Positions 31,528 to 42,028 of a stretch of 64,000 bases of DNA are shown piece after piece. The number at the start of each line of letters is the position of its first letter. Position 1 is the first letter of the stretch. The stretch comes from an uncultured Pelagibacteraceae bacterium (GTDB lineage Bacteria > Pseudomonadota > Alphaproteobacteria > Pelagibacterales > Pelagibacteraceae), in NCBI GenBank assembly GCA_902567765.1, contig CACFNI010000001.1, positions 72,247 to 136,246 of the forward strand, written 5' to 3'. The translations under genes were made by a program, and so were the position numbers. The notes under the pieces are model-generated. The model was not told where the DNA came from. It ran no database searches and saw only the letters and a list, made by a program, of their open reading frames with translations.

Positions 31528-33128
31528 TAATTGCTTGCAGGAGCATTATCTTTAAATAATTTATAATCCAAACTATCTATTAAAGCTTTAAATGAAGCAT
31601 CAATAATGTTTGTTGAAACTCCTATTGTAAACCAATTTTTTCCTTTTGAGTCCGTACTTTCTATAGAAACTCTTGTTATAGCTTCCGTACCAGTATTTAA
31701 AATTCTAACTTTATAGTCTACCAATTTAAGGTCTTTTAAATATTTGGAATATTTTGCTAATCGATCAACATTGTTTCTGATAGCGTTATCTAGTGCATTA
31801 ACTGGTCCATTACCCTCACCTTCACAAACAATTTTTTCTCCATCAACTTCTAAATGAGCCTTTGCAGATGAAATTATCTTTCCAGAGGAATTTTTTTTTA
31901 CTGATACATCATATTCTTTAATTAAAATATATCTTGGTATTTCGCTCATTATTCTTCTTGCTAATAATTCAAATGAAGCATCTGCTCCATCGTAACTATA
32001 GCCTATAAATTCTCTATCTTTAACCTCGCTTAAAAGCTTTTTAACTTTTGGATCATCTTCTTTAATTTCAATTCCAATAGTTTTTAATCTTGATAAAATA
32101 TTTGATTTTCCAGCCTGATCTGAAATAACAATATTTCTTAAATTGCCAACATCTTCAGGATTTATATGCTCATAGGTTTTTGGATCTTTTTGAACTGCAG
32201 AAACATGTAACCCTCCCTTGTGAGAAAAAGCAGCTGCCCCAACATAAGGTAGATGTTTATTTGGTTTTCTATTTAATATCTCATCTAAAAGTCTTGAACA
32301 TTGAGTTAAATTTTTTATGTTTTTTTCTTTAATATTTATTTCAAATTTATCTGAAAAATCTTTTTTTAAATAAAATGTTGGTATTAAAGACATAAGATTT
32401 GCATTTCCACATCTTTCACCTAGTCCATTAATGGTCCCTTGAACTTGTCTTACACCAGCCAATACTGCTGCTAAACTATTAGATACAGCATTTCCAGTAT
32501 CATTATGAGCGTGAATTCCTAAATTCTTTCCAGGAATAATTTTTACAACTTCATTAACTATTTTTGTTACTTCGTGAGGGAGCGTCCCACCATTAGTATC
32601 ACACAAAACTACCCATCTTGCTCCGTTATCGTAAGCAGCTTTAAGACATGAGATGGTATATTTAGGATTTGCTTTATAACCGTCAAAAAAATGTTCAGCA
32701 TCAAACATAAACTCTTTTTTTTCTTTAACAAAAAGTTTTGTACTTTCGCTAATATTTTCCAAGTTTTCTTCATTAGAAATACCAAGAGCAACATCAACAT
32801 GAAAATCCCATGATTTACCAACAACACATACTGCTTTTGAATTGCTATTTAAAAGAACAGATAAGCCTGGATCATTGTCAGCACTTCTGCCAGTTCTTTT
32901 GGTCATACCGAATGCGGTTAAAACTGAATTTTTACACTTAACTTTTTTCTGAAAAAATTCTGTATCTGTTGGATTGGCTCCAGGCCATCCACCTTCAATA
33001 TAATCAACTCCGAGATCATCTAATGATTTAGCTATTTTTAATTTATCATCAATAGAAAAATCAACACCTTGTGTTTGTGCCCCATCTCTTAGCGTGGTAT
33101 CAAATATGTATAATTTTTCTTTACTCAT
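31527..33128 (-). CDS. cimA: (R)-citramalate synthase
   Basis: 533 aa from ATG 33128. It condenses pyruvate and acetyl-CoA to citramalate for isoleucine synthesis independent of threonine deaminase. The N-terminal HMGL-like barrel reads IFDTTLRDGAQTQGVDFSID, then GWPGANPTD and HAHNDTGNAVSN (metal-site HxH). The C-terminal LeuA dimer/regulatory domain covers about 390-530. The start ATG overlaps the cysS stop as ATGA, so the longer reading from 33140 is not needed. Confidence 0.93.
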   Translation of the reverse strand: MSKEKLYIFDTTLRDGAQTQGVDFSIDDKLKIAKSLDDLGVDYIEGGWPGANPTDTEFFQKKVKCKNSVLTAFGMTKRTGRSADNDPGLSVLLNSNSKAVCVVGKSWDFHVDVALGISNEENLENISESTKLFVKEKKEFMFDAEHFFDGYKANPKYTISCLKAAYDNGARWVVLCDTNGGTLPHEVTKIVNEVVKIIPGKNLGIHAHNDTGNAVSNSLAAVLAGVRQVQGTINGLGERCGNANLMSLIPTFYLKKDFSDKFEINIKEKNIKNLTQCSRLLDEILNRKPNKHLPYVGAAAFSHKGGLHVSAVQKDPKTYEHINPEDVGNLRNIVISDQAGKSNILSRLKTIGIEIKEDDPKVKKLLSEVKDREFIGYSYDGADASFELLARRIMSEIPRYILIKEYDVSVKKNSSGKIISSAKAHLEVDGEKIVCEGEGNGPVNALDNAIRNNVDRLAKYSKYLKDLKLVDYKVRILNTGTEAITRVSIESTDSKGKNWFTIGVSTNIIDASFKALIDSLDYKLFKDNAPASN

Positions 33129-34486
33129 TTTAATTTCCACGTGGTTTTACCATCTTTATCCTCTATTAAAACACCTTTGTTAAGCAGTTCATCTCTAATT
33201 TTATCAGAAAGTTTATAATCTTTATCTTTCCTAGCTTTATCACGCTCTTTAATTTTAGATAATATTTCTTCTTCTGATATCTCAGATTTTTCTTTTTTGA
33301 ACTTAAGCCACTGATCTTTTGTTTCAGAGAGCAAACCAATAAAATTACACGCGGTTGTAAAAACTTCCTTATCTTGAACATTTCCTTGATGAGCCTTTTC
33401 ATATAATTTATGAATATTTGCTATATAGCTTGGAGTATTTAAATCATCATAAAGTGGTGCCAATAATTCATCTGGAATTAAGACTTTCTTTTTTACTTCT
33501 ACGTAACAATCATACCATTTGTTTAAAGTTTTTTGACATTCTTCAAGTAATTTGTCGTTCCAATCTAACGGCTGCTTATAGTGAGTAGTTATAAGAGCTA
33601 ATCTTAAAACTTGACCATTAATAATTTTTTTTAAATCTTTAATTTTTAAAATATTACCTTGAGACTTTGCCATTTTTTCATTTGAAATAGTTATAAATCC
33701 ATTATGTACCCAATAATTAGCAAATGAATCAGAGTCATTTGCACATCGAGATTGAGCTATTTCATTTTCATGATGAGGGAATATCAAATCTCTACCACCA
33801 CCATGAATATCAAATTTATTACCAAGATATTTTTTTGACATTACGGAACATTCTAAATGCCAACCAGGTCTACCTTTACCCCAAGGTGAATCCCAAGATG
33901 GCTCGTGATCTTTAGATGGTTTCCATAAAACAAAATCTTCTGGATTCTTTTTATTTTCTGATATTTCTACTCGGGAACCAGCAATCAAGTCTTCTAAATT
34001 TTTATTTGAAAGTTTTCCATAATCTTTAAATTTTTTAACCTCAAAGTAAACATGGTTATTATTAATGTATGCGTAATTTTTACCAATTAAATCCTCTATC
34101 ATTTTAACCATAAGAGAAATATTATCAGTTGCTTTGGGCTCCTCGTTAGGTTTTTCACAATTTAAATATTCGCAATCATTATTGAAATTTAATATTATTT
34201 TTTTTGTTAAATCCTCTATAGATATTTTCTTTACTAAAGAAGATTCAATAATTTTATCGTCAACATCTGTAATATTTCTTACATAAGAAATTGATTTACT
34301 TCCGTATTTACATTTTAAAACTTTATATAAGATGTCAAAAACTACTAATGGTCTAGCATTTCCTATATGTGGGTCATCATAAACTGTTGGGCCACAAACA
34401 TACATGCCAATTTTCTTGGTATTAATCGGTACAAATTTTTCTTTTTTGTTTCCAAGACTATTTGTTAAAAAAATATCTTTATCCAT
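33125..34486 (-). CDS. cysS: cysteinyl-tRNA synthetase
   Basis: 453 aa class I synthetase. Zn ligand Cys31 sits in YVCGPTVYDDPHIGNAR with the HIGN site at residues 40-43. A second Cys is in WHLECSVMS, and the His/Glu Zn ligands are in DLIFPHHENEIAQ. KMAKS replaces KMSKS (EKMAKSQGNIL), a common CysS variant. The last bases overlap cimA. Confidence 0.96.
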   Translation of the reverse strand: MDKDIFLTNSLGNKKEKFVPINTKKIGMYVCGPTVYDDPHIGNARPLVVFDILYKVLKCKYGSKSISYVRNITDVDDKIIESSLVKKISIEDLTKKIILNFNNDCEYLNCEKPNEEPKATDNISLMVKMIEDLIGKNYAYINNNHVYFEVKKFKDYGKLSNKNLEDLIAGSRVEISENKKNPEDFVLWKPSKDHEPSWDSPWGKGRPGWHLECSVMSKKYLGNKFDIHGGGRDLIFPHHENEIAQSRCANDSDSFANYWVHNGFITISNEKMAKSQGNILKIKDLKKIINGQVLRLALITTHYKQPLDWNDKLLEECQKTLNKWYDCYVEVKKKVLIPDELLAPLYDDLNTPSYIANIHKLYEKAHQGNVQDKEVFTTACNFIGLLSETKDQWLKFKKEKSEISEEEILSKIKERDKARKDKDYKLSDKIRDELLNKGVLIEDKDGKTTWKLK

Positions 34487-34531
34487 ATCTATAGAAATAT
34501 ACTTTAATTTTAGATTTGTTAATCTAATTGA

Positions 34532-35269
34532 TTAGTTGGGAATCTTGCAAACTGGAATTGATTCCATTTTATGCAAGTTTAATTTTCTTATTTTTTCGTA
34601 CTTTTCTCTATTTTCAGAATTAGGATTATTCATTGCCTCTTCTAATTCATTATATTTTAAACCTAACTGACCGGTATCAGTTCTACCATCATCCCATAAA
34701 CCATCAGTGGGCTCTGCTTTTATTATCTCGTCTAATATTTTTAATTCTTTACCTATCTCCCAAACCTCAGTTTTATTACAATCTGCTATTGGAGATATAT
34801 CCACTCCTCCATCGCCATATTTTGTATAGAAACCTACGCCAAAATCCTCAACTTTGTTTCCGGTTCCAACTACAATGCCATTGTTTGATGAAGCTACTTG
34901 ATAAAGAGTAGCCATCCTTAATCTTGCTCGTGAATTTGCAAGACCATGCTCATTATCAAAATCTGAAAGAGTAGTTTTAAAACTATTAAACAAATTATCT
35001 AAATTAATAGTATGAGCTTTGACATTTTTAAAATTCTTTACTAACCACTCTTGATGTTTGATGCTTAAATCATGCTGTGACTTTATTTGGTTGATTGGCA
35101 TAGATAAAACAATAGTTTTTAAACCTGTCAAAGCACTTAAAGTACTTGATACAGACGAATCAATACCACCGGAAATTCCTATTACAAGTGACTCAGCTTT
35201 TTTAGGCATTGAATTAACGTAATTTAATATCCAATTACTTATATGTTTTACTTTCGCAGAGGGTGTCAT
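34532..35269 (-). CDS. nadE: ammonia-dependent NAD synthetase
   Basis: 245 aa. The PP-loop SGGIDSS is at residues 33-39. YTKYGDGGVDISPIADCNKTEV is the NaAD-binding region. There is no nitrilase glutaminase domain, so ammonia is probably used directly. Together with nadK in this window it covers the last NAD and NADP steps. Confidence 0.94.
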   Translation of the reverse strand: MTPSAKVKHISNWILNYVNSMPKKAESLVIGISGGIDSSVSSTLSALTGLKTIVLSMPINQIKSQHDLSIKHQEWLVKNFKNVKAHTINLDNLFNSFKTTLSDFDNEHGLANSRARLRMATLYQVASSNNGIVVGTGNKVEDFGVGFYTKYGDGGVDISPIADCNKTEVWEIGKELKILDEIIKAEPTDGLWDDGRTDTGQLGLKYNELEEAMNNPNSENREKYEKIRKLNLHKMESIPVCKIPN

Positions 35270-35308
35270 ACCTTTTAATTAATTATAACAGCTAAATTTT
35301 GCAATAGT

Positions 35309-36694
35309 TTAAGATGCCGCTCTAATTCCGTTTTTAGCGTAATTTGAATTCTTTTTAATCTCATCAGATATTAAGAATGCAAGCTCTAAAGCTTGATCTG
35401 CATTTAATCTAGGATCACAGTGCGTATGATATCTGCTTGATAAGTCGGAATCAGAAATATTTTTCGCTCCACCAGTACATTCTGTTACATTTTGACCAGT
35501 CATTTCTATATGTAAACCTCCTGCATATGAGCCTTCACTTTGATGCACTGCAAAAACATTTTTTACCTCTGAAACAACATTGTTAAAAGGTCTAGTTTTA
35601 AAACCTGAAGTAGATTTAATTGTATTACCATGCATTGGATCACAAGACCAAATAACATTTAGTCCTTCTTTTTTTATGCCTCTAATTAATTTTGGTAAAA
35701 ATTTCTCAACTTTTTCATGACCAAATCTTGAAATTAATGTAATTTTTCCTTTTTCGTTATTTGGATTTAAAACATTACAAATTTTTGCAATTTCATCAGG
35801 TTTTGATGTTGGGCCACATTTAATTCCAATTGGATTTTGTATTCCTTTACAAAATTCAACATGACCACCATCTAATTGTCTAGTTCTATCACCTATCCAA
35901 ACAAAATGTGCAGATGTATCATGATATTCTCCTGTTGTTGAGTCAACTCTAGTCATACTTTCTTCAAAAGGCAAAAGTAAAGCTTCGTGTGACGTCCAAA
36001 AATTAACAGTGTATAATCTATTATTAAAATCAGAAGTAATACCGCATGCTTCCATAAATGCTAAAGCATCAGCAATTTTATCTTCTAGATCTTTGAATTT
36101 TTTTGCTTGGGGACTTTTTTTTATATAATCCAAATTCCATAAATGAACTTTATTTAAATCAGCAAAACCTCCTTTTGCGAAAGCTCTTAATAAATTTAAA
36201 GTCGAAGCAGCCTGAGAATAAGCTTTGAATAATCTTTTAGGGTCAGGTTTTCTCGCTTTCTCTGTAAATTCAATTCCGTTAATATTATCACCAAGATAAC
36301 TTGGAAGTTCTTTACCACCTTGTATTTCAGTTGGTGCGCTTCTTGGCTTAGAAAACTGTCCTGCTATCCTACCTAGTTTTACAACAGGCAAAGACGCTGA
36401 GTATGTTAAAATTAATGACATTTGCAATATCACCTTAAATGTATCTCTAATATTGTCAGGATTAAACTCAGCAAAACTTTCAGCGCAGTCTCCTCCTTGT
36501 AATAAGAATGCTTTACCATCAACAACATTTGCAAGTTGTTGTTTTAAATGTCTTGTTTCACCAGCGAAAACTAAAGGAGGAAAAGTTTTAATTTTATTTA
36601 AAACCGAAGTTAACTCCTTTGCATCCTCATATGTTGGGATGTGTTTTACTGGATAATTTCTCCAACTGTTAGTTTTCCATTTTTTCATGTTCAA
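35309..36694 (-). CDS. class II DAHP synthase
   Basis: 461 aa plant/actinobacterial-type 3-deoxy-7-phosphoheptulonate synthase, first step of the shikimate pathway. FLLQGGDCAESFAEF, GRIAGQFSKPRSAPTEI and IWSCDPMHGNTIKSTSGFKT are diagnostic class II motifs; the metal Cys is in GGDCAE. Start at 36694 (MNMKKWKTNSWRNYP) or the second Met 6 nt later. A 29-nt gap separates it from glmS. Confidence 0.94.
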   Translation of the reverse strand: MNMKKWKTNSWRNYPVKHIPTYEDAKELTSVLNKIKTFPPLVFAGETRHLKQQLANVVDGKAFLLQGGDCAESFAEFNPDNIRDTFKVILQMSLILTYSASLPVVKLGRIAGQFSKPRSAPTEIQGGKELPSYLGDNINGIEFTEKARKPDPKRLFKAYSQAASTLNLLRAFAKGGFADLNKVHLWNLDYIKKSPQAKKFKDLEDKIADALAFMEACGITSDFNNRLYTVNFWTSHEALLLPFEESMTRVDSTTGEYHDTSAHFVWIGDRTRQLDGGHVEFCKGIQNPIGIKCGPTSKPDEIAKICNVLNPNNEKGKITLISRFGHEKVEKFLPKLIRGIKKEGLNVIWSCDPMHGNTIKSTSGFKTRPFNNVVSEVKNVFAVHQSEGSYAGGLHIEMTGQNVTECTGGAKNISDSDLSSRYHTHCDPRLNADQALELAFLISDEIKKNSNYAKNGIRAAS

Positions 36695-36723
36695 CCTAAG
36701 AGTGTTTTATCAAAGTTTGATAA

Positions 36724-38541
36724 TTATTCAACAGTGACAGATTTAGCAAGATTTCGTGGCTTATCTATGTCACAATTCTTTAATAATGCAACGTGGTATG
36801 CCAAAAACTGAATTGGTATAGTTAAAAGAAAAGAATTTATTGTTGAATTTGTTTTTGGAATTTGAAATTTAAACCTAATATTTTCATTCATTGTTTTTGA
36901 TGTATCGTCTGTAATCATTAAAACTTTACCGCCTCTTGCTATTACCTCTTGCATATTAGAAATAGTTTTTTCAAAAAATCTATCTTTAGGTGCTAAAACG
37001 ATAACCGGCATACCATCTTCGATAAGAGCAAGTGGGCCATGCTTCATTTCTCCAGCGGCATATCCTTCAGCATGAATATATGAAAGTTCTTTGAGCTTTA
37101 AAGCTCCTTCCATTGCAATTGGATAAGAGTAACCTCTACCCAAGTACATCGTACCTTTTGCTTCTATAAAATCTCTTGCAATTAACTGAATATCTTTCTG
37201 CTTATTTAATGTTTCTTCAATTAGTTCGGGTAATTTTTTTAAATCCAAAATCAATTTTAGATATTCTTCATCAGTTATATCATTTCTTTCTTTTGATATT
37301 TTTAAAGTTAACAAATAAAGAACTATTAGCTGGCCAATAAAAGCTTTTGTGGAAGCAACGCCTATTTCAGGTCCAGCATGTATCGGTAAAACAAAATCTG
37401 CCAACCTAGCTATAGAGCTTTCGACTACATTTACAATTCCGCAAGTTTTTACTTGATTTTTTTTACACTTTTCTAATGCAGCATAAGTATCAGCAGTTTC
37501 TCCAGATTGTGAAACAAAAATAAAAAGATCATTTGGGTTGAATTTTATTTTTCTGTACCTAAACTCTGAAGCTATATCGGCCTCAACATCTAATGATGTG
37601 AATTCCTCAATCCAATACTTTGCCATCAAACAAGAATGATATGCTGTACCACAAGCTATTAATCGAATTTTATTAATTTTTTTTGAGTCGATTGGTAAGT
37701 TGTAAATATTTATATCATTACGTGATTTATCTAAATATTCATTAATACATTTTTTTGTTGTAACAGATTGTTCATTAATTTCTTTTGACATGAAATCTCT
37801 ATAATCACCTTTATCTGCGGTATTATCCTCATTAGATAACTCGAATATTTGTTTATTAATTTTTTTTTTATCAGTATTATAAAATTCTACTTTTTCTTTA
37901 AATAAAATACAAAAATCTCCATCATCGAGATAAGAAATTTTATTTGTCATTGATTTAAGCGCATAAGAGTCTGATCCAATAAAATTTTCATTGTGTCCAT
38001 ACCCAACCGCTAAAGGGCTACCTCGTCTTGCTCCAACTACCAAATTATCAAAATCTTTAAAAATAACTCCCAAAGCAAAACTACCTTCTAATTTTTCTAA
38101 TGTTTTGTGAATACAATTAATTAAATTTTCTTTTTTAAGATAATCAGTTAACATAATTGTAATTACTTCAGTATCTGTTTGAGATTTAAAAGAGTAACCT
38201 TTTTCTTTATACTCCTTTCGTAATTCATCGGAGTTTTCAATGATCCCGTTGTGAACAACAGAAACTACTTCTGATGAGTGCGGGTGTGCATTTACTTGGT
38301 TTGGCACTCCATGTGTTGCCCATCTTACATGACCAATCCCAAGATCGCCACTTGATGGATTTTGAAAAAGAATTTTTTCTAGGTTATCAACTCTACCTGA
38401 ACATTTCTGTTCATTTATTTGTCCATTGCTTATTGTAGATATGCCAGCTGAGTCATAGCCACGATATTCAAGTTTTTTCAATGCACTTATAATGCTTGCT
38501 GATACAGATTTGTTACTTACTATTCCTACAATTCCACACAT
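36724..38541 (-). CDS. glmS: glucosamine-6-phosphate synthase
   Basis: 605 aa. The N-terminal Cys2 glutaminase (MCGIVGIV) is followed by two SIS isomerase domains (about residues 285-425 and 455-590; FVSQSGETADT, GRGYSYPIAMEGALKLKELS). It ends LAKSVTVE as in the family. It makes GlcN-6-P for peptidoglycan and LPS. It starts 2 nt after the GlmU-domain gene, giving a GlmU-GlmS pair. Confidence 0.97.
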   Translation of the reverse strand: MCGIVGIVSNKSVSASIISALKKLEYRGYDSAGISTISNGQINEQKCSGRVDNLEKILFQNPSSGDLGIGHVRWATHGVPNQVNAHPHSSEVVSVVHNGIIENSDELRKEYKEKGYSFKSQTDTEVITIMLTDYLKKENLINCIHKTLEKLEGSFALGVIFKDFDNLVVGARRGSPLAVGYGHNENFIGSDSYALKSMTNKISYLDDGDFCILFKEKVEFYNTDKKKINKQIFELSNEDNTADKGDYRDFMSKEINEQSVTTKKCINEYLDKSRNDINIYNLPIDSKKINKIRLIACGTAYHSCLMAKYWIEEFTSLDVEADIASEFRYRKIKFNPNDLFIFVSQSGETADTYAALEKCKKNQVKTCGIVNVVESSIARLADFVLPIHAGPEIGVASTKAFIGQLIVLYLLTLKISKERNDITDEEYLKLILDLKKLPELIEETLNKQKDIQLIARDFIEAKGTMYLGRGYSYPIAMEGALKLKELSYIHAEGYAAGEMKHGPLALIEDGMPVIVLAPKDRFFEKTISNMQEVIARGGKVLMITDDTSKTMNENIRFKFQIPKTNSTINSFLLTIPIQFLAYHVALLKNCDIDKPRNLAKSVTVE

Positions 38542-38543
38542 AT

Positions 38544-39152
38544 TTATTTTCTCTTATAATTTTTAATTTCTACTTGGGCAGATCTAGTTAATGCCAAAGA
38601 TTTTTTTCCTACATTTTTTGTTAAAACAGATCCTGCGCCAACAACGCTATTTTCATTGATAGTAATTGGAGCAACTAAGGAGGTGTTAGAGCCAATAAAA
38701 ACTTTATCTTTAATTTTTGTTTTATTCTTTTTTATTCCATCATAGTTGCAAGTTATTGTACCGGCTCCTACATTTACATTTGATCCTAAGTCAGAGTCTC
38801 CAATGTAAGATAAATGGTTAACTTTAGAACTTTTTCCAATAATACTCTTTTTAATCTCTACAAAATTACCAACTCTAGAGCCTGTCTTTAAAATTGTGCC
38901 TGGTCTTAATCTTGCATATGGTCCAATATTTACATGATTTTCTATTTTAACTTTTTCTAAATGTGAAAATGAAAAAATTTTAACGTTATTTTGAATTTTT
39001 ACTTTTTCTCCAATTACAACATATGGATCTATAGTTACATTTTTTCCTATTTTAGTATCTTTAGAAAAAAAAACTGTTTCAGGAGCCATCATCTTTACTC
39101 CCTTTTTAATGAATTTTTTTCTTAAATTATCTTGTAAATTTATTTGTTTCAT
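38544..39152 (-). CDS. GlmU acetyltransferase domain only (left-handed beta-helix)
   Basis: 202 aa matching just the C-terminal half of GlmU, from the linker (GVKMMAPETVFFSKDTKIG) through hexapeptide coils. Active-site residues of glucosamine-1-P N-acetylation are kept: Arg in RLRPG (83), Lys in FVEIKKS (101-102), His113 and Tyr116 in NHLSYIGD, and Asn in TCNYDG. The N-terminal uridylyltransferase domain (about 230 residues) is absent, and the start MKQINLQDN lies right at the domain border with a 5' non-coding gap. UDP-GlcNAc synthesis therefore needs a separate pyrophosphorylase not seen in this window. Confidence 0.85.
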   Translation of the reverse strand: MKQINLQDNLRKKFIKKGVKMMAPETVFFSKDTKIGKNVTIDPYVVIGEKVKIQNNVKIFSFSHLEKVKIENHVNIGPYARLRPGTILKTGSRVGNFVEIKKSIIGKSSKVNHLSYIGDSDLGSNVNVGAGTITCNYDGIKKNKTKIKDKVFIGSNTSLVAPITINENSVVGAGSVLTKNVGKKSLALTRSAQVEIKNYKRK

Positions 39153-39224
39153 TTATTAAGTTTTCTTATAGTTAAGTAGCAATGATCTTTAAGTCACAAA
39201 TTGTTTCTTATTAATACTTTTAAA

Positions 39225-39914
39225 ATGACTCAAAAACTAACAATAATATTCGATCTTGATGGAACTTTGGTTGATACGGCGCCTGATCTTATGAATGCCC
39301 ACAATCATGTCATGAAAAAATATGGATATGAAACTAAGACTACAGAAGATATTAGAAATTTAGTGGGTAAAGGAGCTAAATCTTTAATTGGAAGATCGGT
39401 TTGGGGTCAAGCAAAAAAAGAATTTGGAAAAGTAGATGATGATAGAATTAAAAAAGAAATGACTAATGAGTTTATTAAGTTCTATTCAAATAATATTGCT
39501 AATGAAAGTAAACTATTAAATGGTGCATTAGATTTTTTAAAATGGTGTAAAGAAAATAATATTTCGATGGGTATTTGTACAAATAAACAGGACTATTTAG
39601 CGGTTGATCTTTTAAAAAAAATTAATGTTTATGATTATTTTGAATATATAGCAGGAAGTAATACTTTTAATTATTGCAAACCAGATCCAAGGCATCTGAC
39701 GAATGTTATTGATATTATGCAAGGTGAAATAAAAAAAAGTATCATGATAGGTGATAGTGAAACAGATGCTGAAACTGCTAAAAATGCTGGAGTACCTTTT
39801 GTTCTTTTAGAGGATGGATATACCGAGAAGAAAGTTAGTGAAATTTCTCATGATCATCTAATTAGAGATTTTATCGGGATAGAAAAGATTATATCAAATT
39901 ATTTAAATGATTAA
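39225..39914 (+). CDS. gph: HAD phosphatase, phosphoglycolate-phosphatase-like
   Basis: About 229 aa from ATG 39225 (MTQKLTIIFDLDGTLVDTAP). The nucleophile Asp lies in FDLDGT, the Thr/Ser motif in GICTNK and the C-terminal Asp motif in IMIGDSETDAETAKNAG. The cap domain is between. A longer reading from TTG 39201 adds eight unconserved residues and is not preferred. It overlaps the LysE-like gene by 8 nt. Confidence 0.87.
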   Translation: MTQKLTIIFDLDGTLVDTAPDLMNAHNHVMKKYGYETKTTEDIRNLVGKGAKSLIGRSVWGQAKKEFGKVDDDRIKKEMTNEFIKFYSNNIANESKLLNGALDFLKWCKENNISMGICTNKQDYLAVDLLKKINVYDYFEYIAGSNTFNYCKPDPRHLTNVIDIMQGEIKKSIMIGDSETDAETAKNAGVPFVLLEDGYTEKKVSEISHDHLIRDFIGIEKIISNYLND

Positions 39915-40506
39915 TCTTGAGCTTTTATTTGCACTTATAACTTTCTATTTTGTTATGTACGTAACACCAGGGCCAAATAATGCAATGGTTTTAACATCAG
40001 GCTTAAAATTTGGTTTTTTAAAAACTGTTCCACACATGACGGGAATTACTATAGGTCATGTCTTGCAATTAATATTGGTGTGTCTAGGGCTGGGTAAAAT
40101 CTTTCAAATTTTTCCACAACTCCAAAATATTTTAAAAATATTGTGTGCTTTATACCTTCTGTATCTCGGTTATAAGATTATTGGATCTTTCAGTAAAATT
40201 AAAGAAGATGATGCAAGACCGCTAAAATTTCATGAAGCTGCTTTATTTCAAATTGTAAATCCTAAAGCTTGGACTATATCGAGCATGGCCGCATCTAGTT
40301 TTCTTCCTAAAGATGGAAATTTATTTTTTTCAATTATTTTTATTGCAATTATTGCACTAATAATTTGTCCCTTATCAATATCGCCTTGGGCTGCTTTTGG
40401 TTCTGCTATTAGAAATTTAGTAAAGAATAATAAAATTAAAGCAGTTATTGAGTATTTTTTAGCAATTTTGCTTTTGATAACTGCAATTATTATTGTATTA
40501 CAGTAA
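39907..40506 (+). CDS. LysE/RhtB family exporter
   Basis: 199 aa, about six membrane helices. The N-terminal [19 protein letters not shown] motif is the LysE/RhtB signature, and [12 protein letters not shown] lies mid-protein. It is predicted to export an amino acid or related metabolite from the cytoplasm. Substrate not determinable. Confidence 0.9.
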   Translation: MINLELLFALITFYFVMYVTPGPNNAMVLTSGLKFGFLKTVPHMTGITIGHVLQLILVCLGLGKIFQIFPQLQNILKILCALYLLYLGYKIIGSFSKIKEDDARPLKFHEAALFQIVNPKAWTISSMAASSFLPKDGNLFFSIIFIAIIALIICPLSISPWAAFGSAIRNLVKNNKIKAVIEYFLAILLLITAIIIVLQ

Positions 40507-40525
40507 TAGATTTTTAGGAGTTATA

Positions 40526-42028
40526 TTGATTATTCATAGAGTTAAAGTTTATCCATCAAAAATACACTTGCCAAAGAAAAAACAACTGGCTTGGAAAATC
40601 GCTGAAATAGCTAGTGATAATTCAAAACTTAATAAAAAATCAGTGGACATGGTTATTAATAGAATAATTGATAATGCATCTGTTGCAATTGCCTCTTTAA
40701 ATAGAAAAGCTGTCATCTCTTCCAGGGAAATGGCATTAAAACATAAAAGAAATAACGGTGCTACACTCTTTGGAGTTAGTTCAAAAATAAAAGTTGATTG
40801 TGAGTGGGCAGCATGGTCGAATGGAACAGCTGTAAGAGAATTAGATTTTCACGATACTTTTCTAGCCGCAGATTACAGTCATCCAGGAGATAATATTCCT
40901 CCTTTACTTGCAGTTGCCCAACAAAAAAAATTAAGTGGGATTAACTTTATAAAAGGTATTTTAACCGCTTATGAAGTACAGGTAAATCTTGTAAAAGGAA
41001 TTTGTCTTCATAAACATAAAATTGATCATATTGCGCATTTAGGCCCAAGTATAGCTGCCGGGATTGGAACTATGCTTAAATTAAAAACTGAAACTATTTA
41101 TCAAGCAGTTCAACAAGCGTTGCATACTACAATTTCAACAAGACAATCAAGAAAAGGTGAGATCTCAAGCTGGAAAGCTTATGCTCCAGCTCATGCTGGA
41201 AAACTTGCAATAGAAGCAGTAGATAGAGTTATGCGTGGAGAAGGTGCACCAAGTCCAATTTATGAAGGTGAAGATAGTGTAATAGCTAGGATTTTAGATG
41301 GAAAAAAGGCATTGTACAAAGTACCTTTGCCTAAAAAAGGTGAAACTAAAAAAGCAATACTAGAGACTTATACAAAAGAATATTCTGCAGAATATCAATC
41401 ACAAGCTTTAATTGATTTAGCAAAAAAACTTAGAAAAAAAATAGATAATTTAAAACAGGTTAAAAAAATTGACATCTACACGAGTCATCACACTCATTAT
41501 GTAATTGGAACAGGAGCAAATGATCCTCAAAAAATGGATCCTGATGCTAGCAGGGAAACGTTAGATCATTCTATAATGTATATTTTTGCTGTAGCACTTG
41601 AGGACGGTGACTGGCATCATATTAGATCTTACTCTAAATTAAGAGCCAAGAGAAAAAGCACCCTGAAAATTTGGAGATCAATTAAAACTCATGAGGATAA
41701 AAAATGGACAAACAAATATCACAATCCAAATCCAAAGAAAAAATCATTTGGCGCGAAAGTAGTAATAACTTTAAAAAATGGAAAAAAAATAACACAACAA
41801 CAAGAAAAGGCAGATGCCCACCCATATGGGTCAAGACCTTTTAAAAGAGAAAACTATATTAATAAGTTTTTAACGTTAACAGAAAATATTTTAGATAAAA
41901 AAAATAGTGCAAGATTTTTAAAAAATGTACAAAATCTTACAAAATTAAAATCAGGACAATTAAATAAATTAAATATAGAAATAAGAAGATCTAAAATAAA
42001 AAAGAATTTAAAAAAGGGAATATTTTAA
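40526..42028 (+). CDS. prpD: 2-methylcitrate dehydratase (MmgE/PrpD)
   Basis: About 500 aa. It dehydrates 2-methylcitrate in propionate catabolism. [20 protein letters not shown] is the active-site segment, and [20 protein letters not shown] is conserved. I choose TTG at 40526 as start: AGGAG at 40516-40520 lies 5 nt upstream, while the longer TTG at 40493 has no such site and overlaps lysE more. The first residues are then [11 protein letters not shown]. It overlaps prpB by one base. Confidence 0.9.
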   Translation: MIIHRVKVYPSKIHLPKKKQLAWKIAEIASDNSKLNKKSVDMVINRIIDNASVAIASLNRKAVISSREMALKHKRNNGATLFGVSSKIKVDCEWAAWSNGTAVRELDFHDTFLAADYSHPGDNIPPLLAVAQQKKLSGINFIKGILTAYEVQVNLVKGICLHKHKIDHIAHLGPSIAAGIGTMLKLKTETIYQAVQQALHTTISTRQSRKGEISSWKAYAPAHAGKLAIEAVDRVMRGEGAPSPIYEGEDSVIARILDGKKALYKVPLPKKGETKKAILETYTKEYSAEYQSQALIDLAKKLRKKIDNLKQVKKIDIYTSHHTHYVIGTGANDPQKMDPDASRETLDHSIMYIFAVALEDGDWHHIRSYSKLRAKRKSTLKIWRSIKTHEDKKWTNKYHNPNPKKKSFGAKVVITLKNGKKITQQQEKADAHPYGSRPFKRENYINKFLTLTENILDKKNSARFLKNVQNLTKLKSGQLNKLNIEIRRSKIKKNLKKGIF

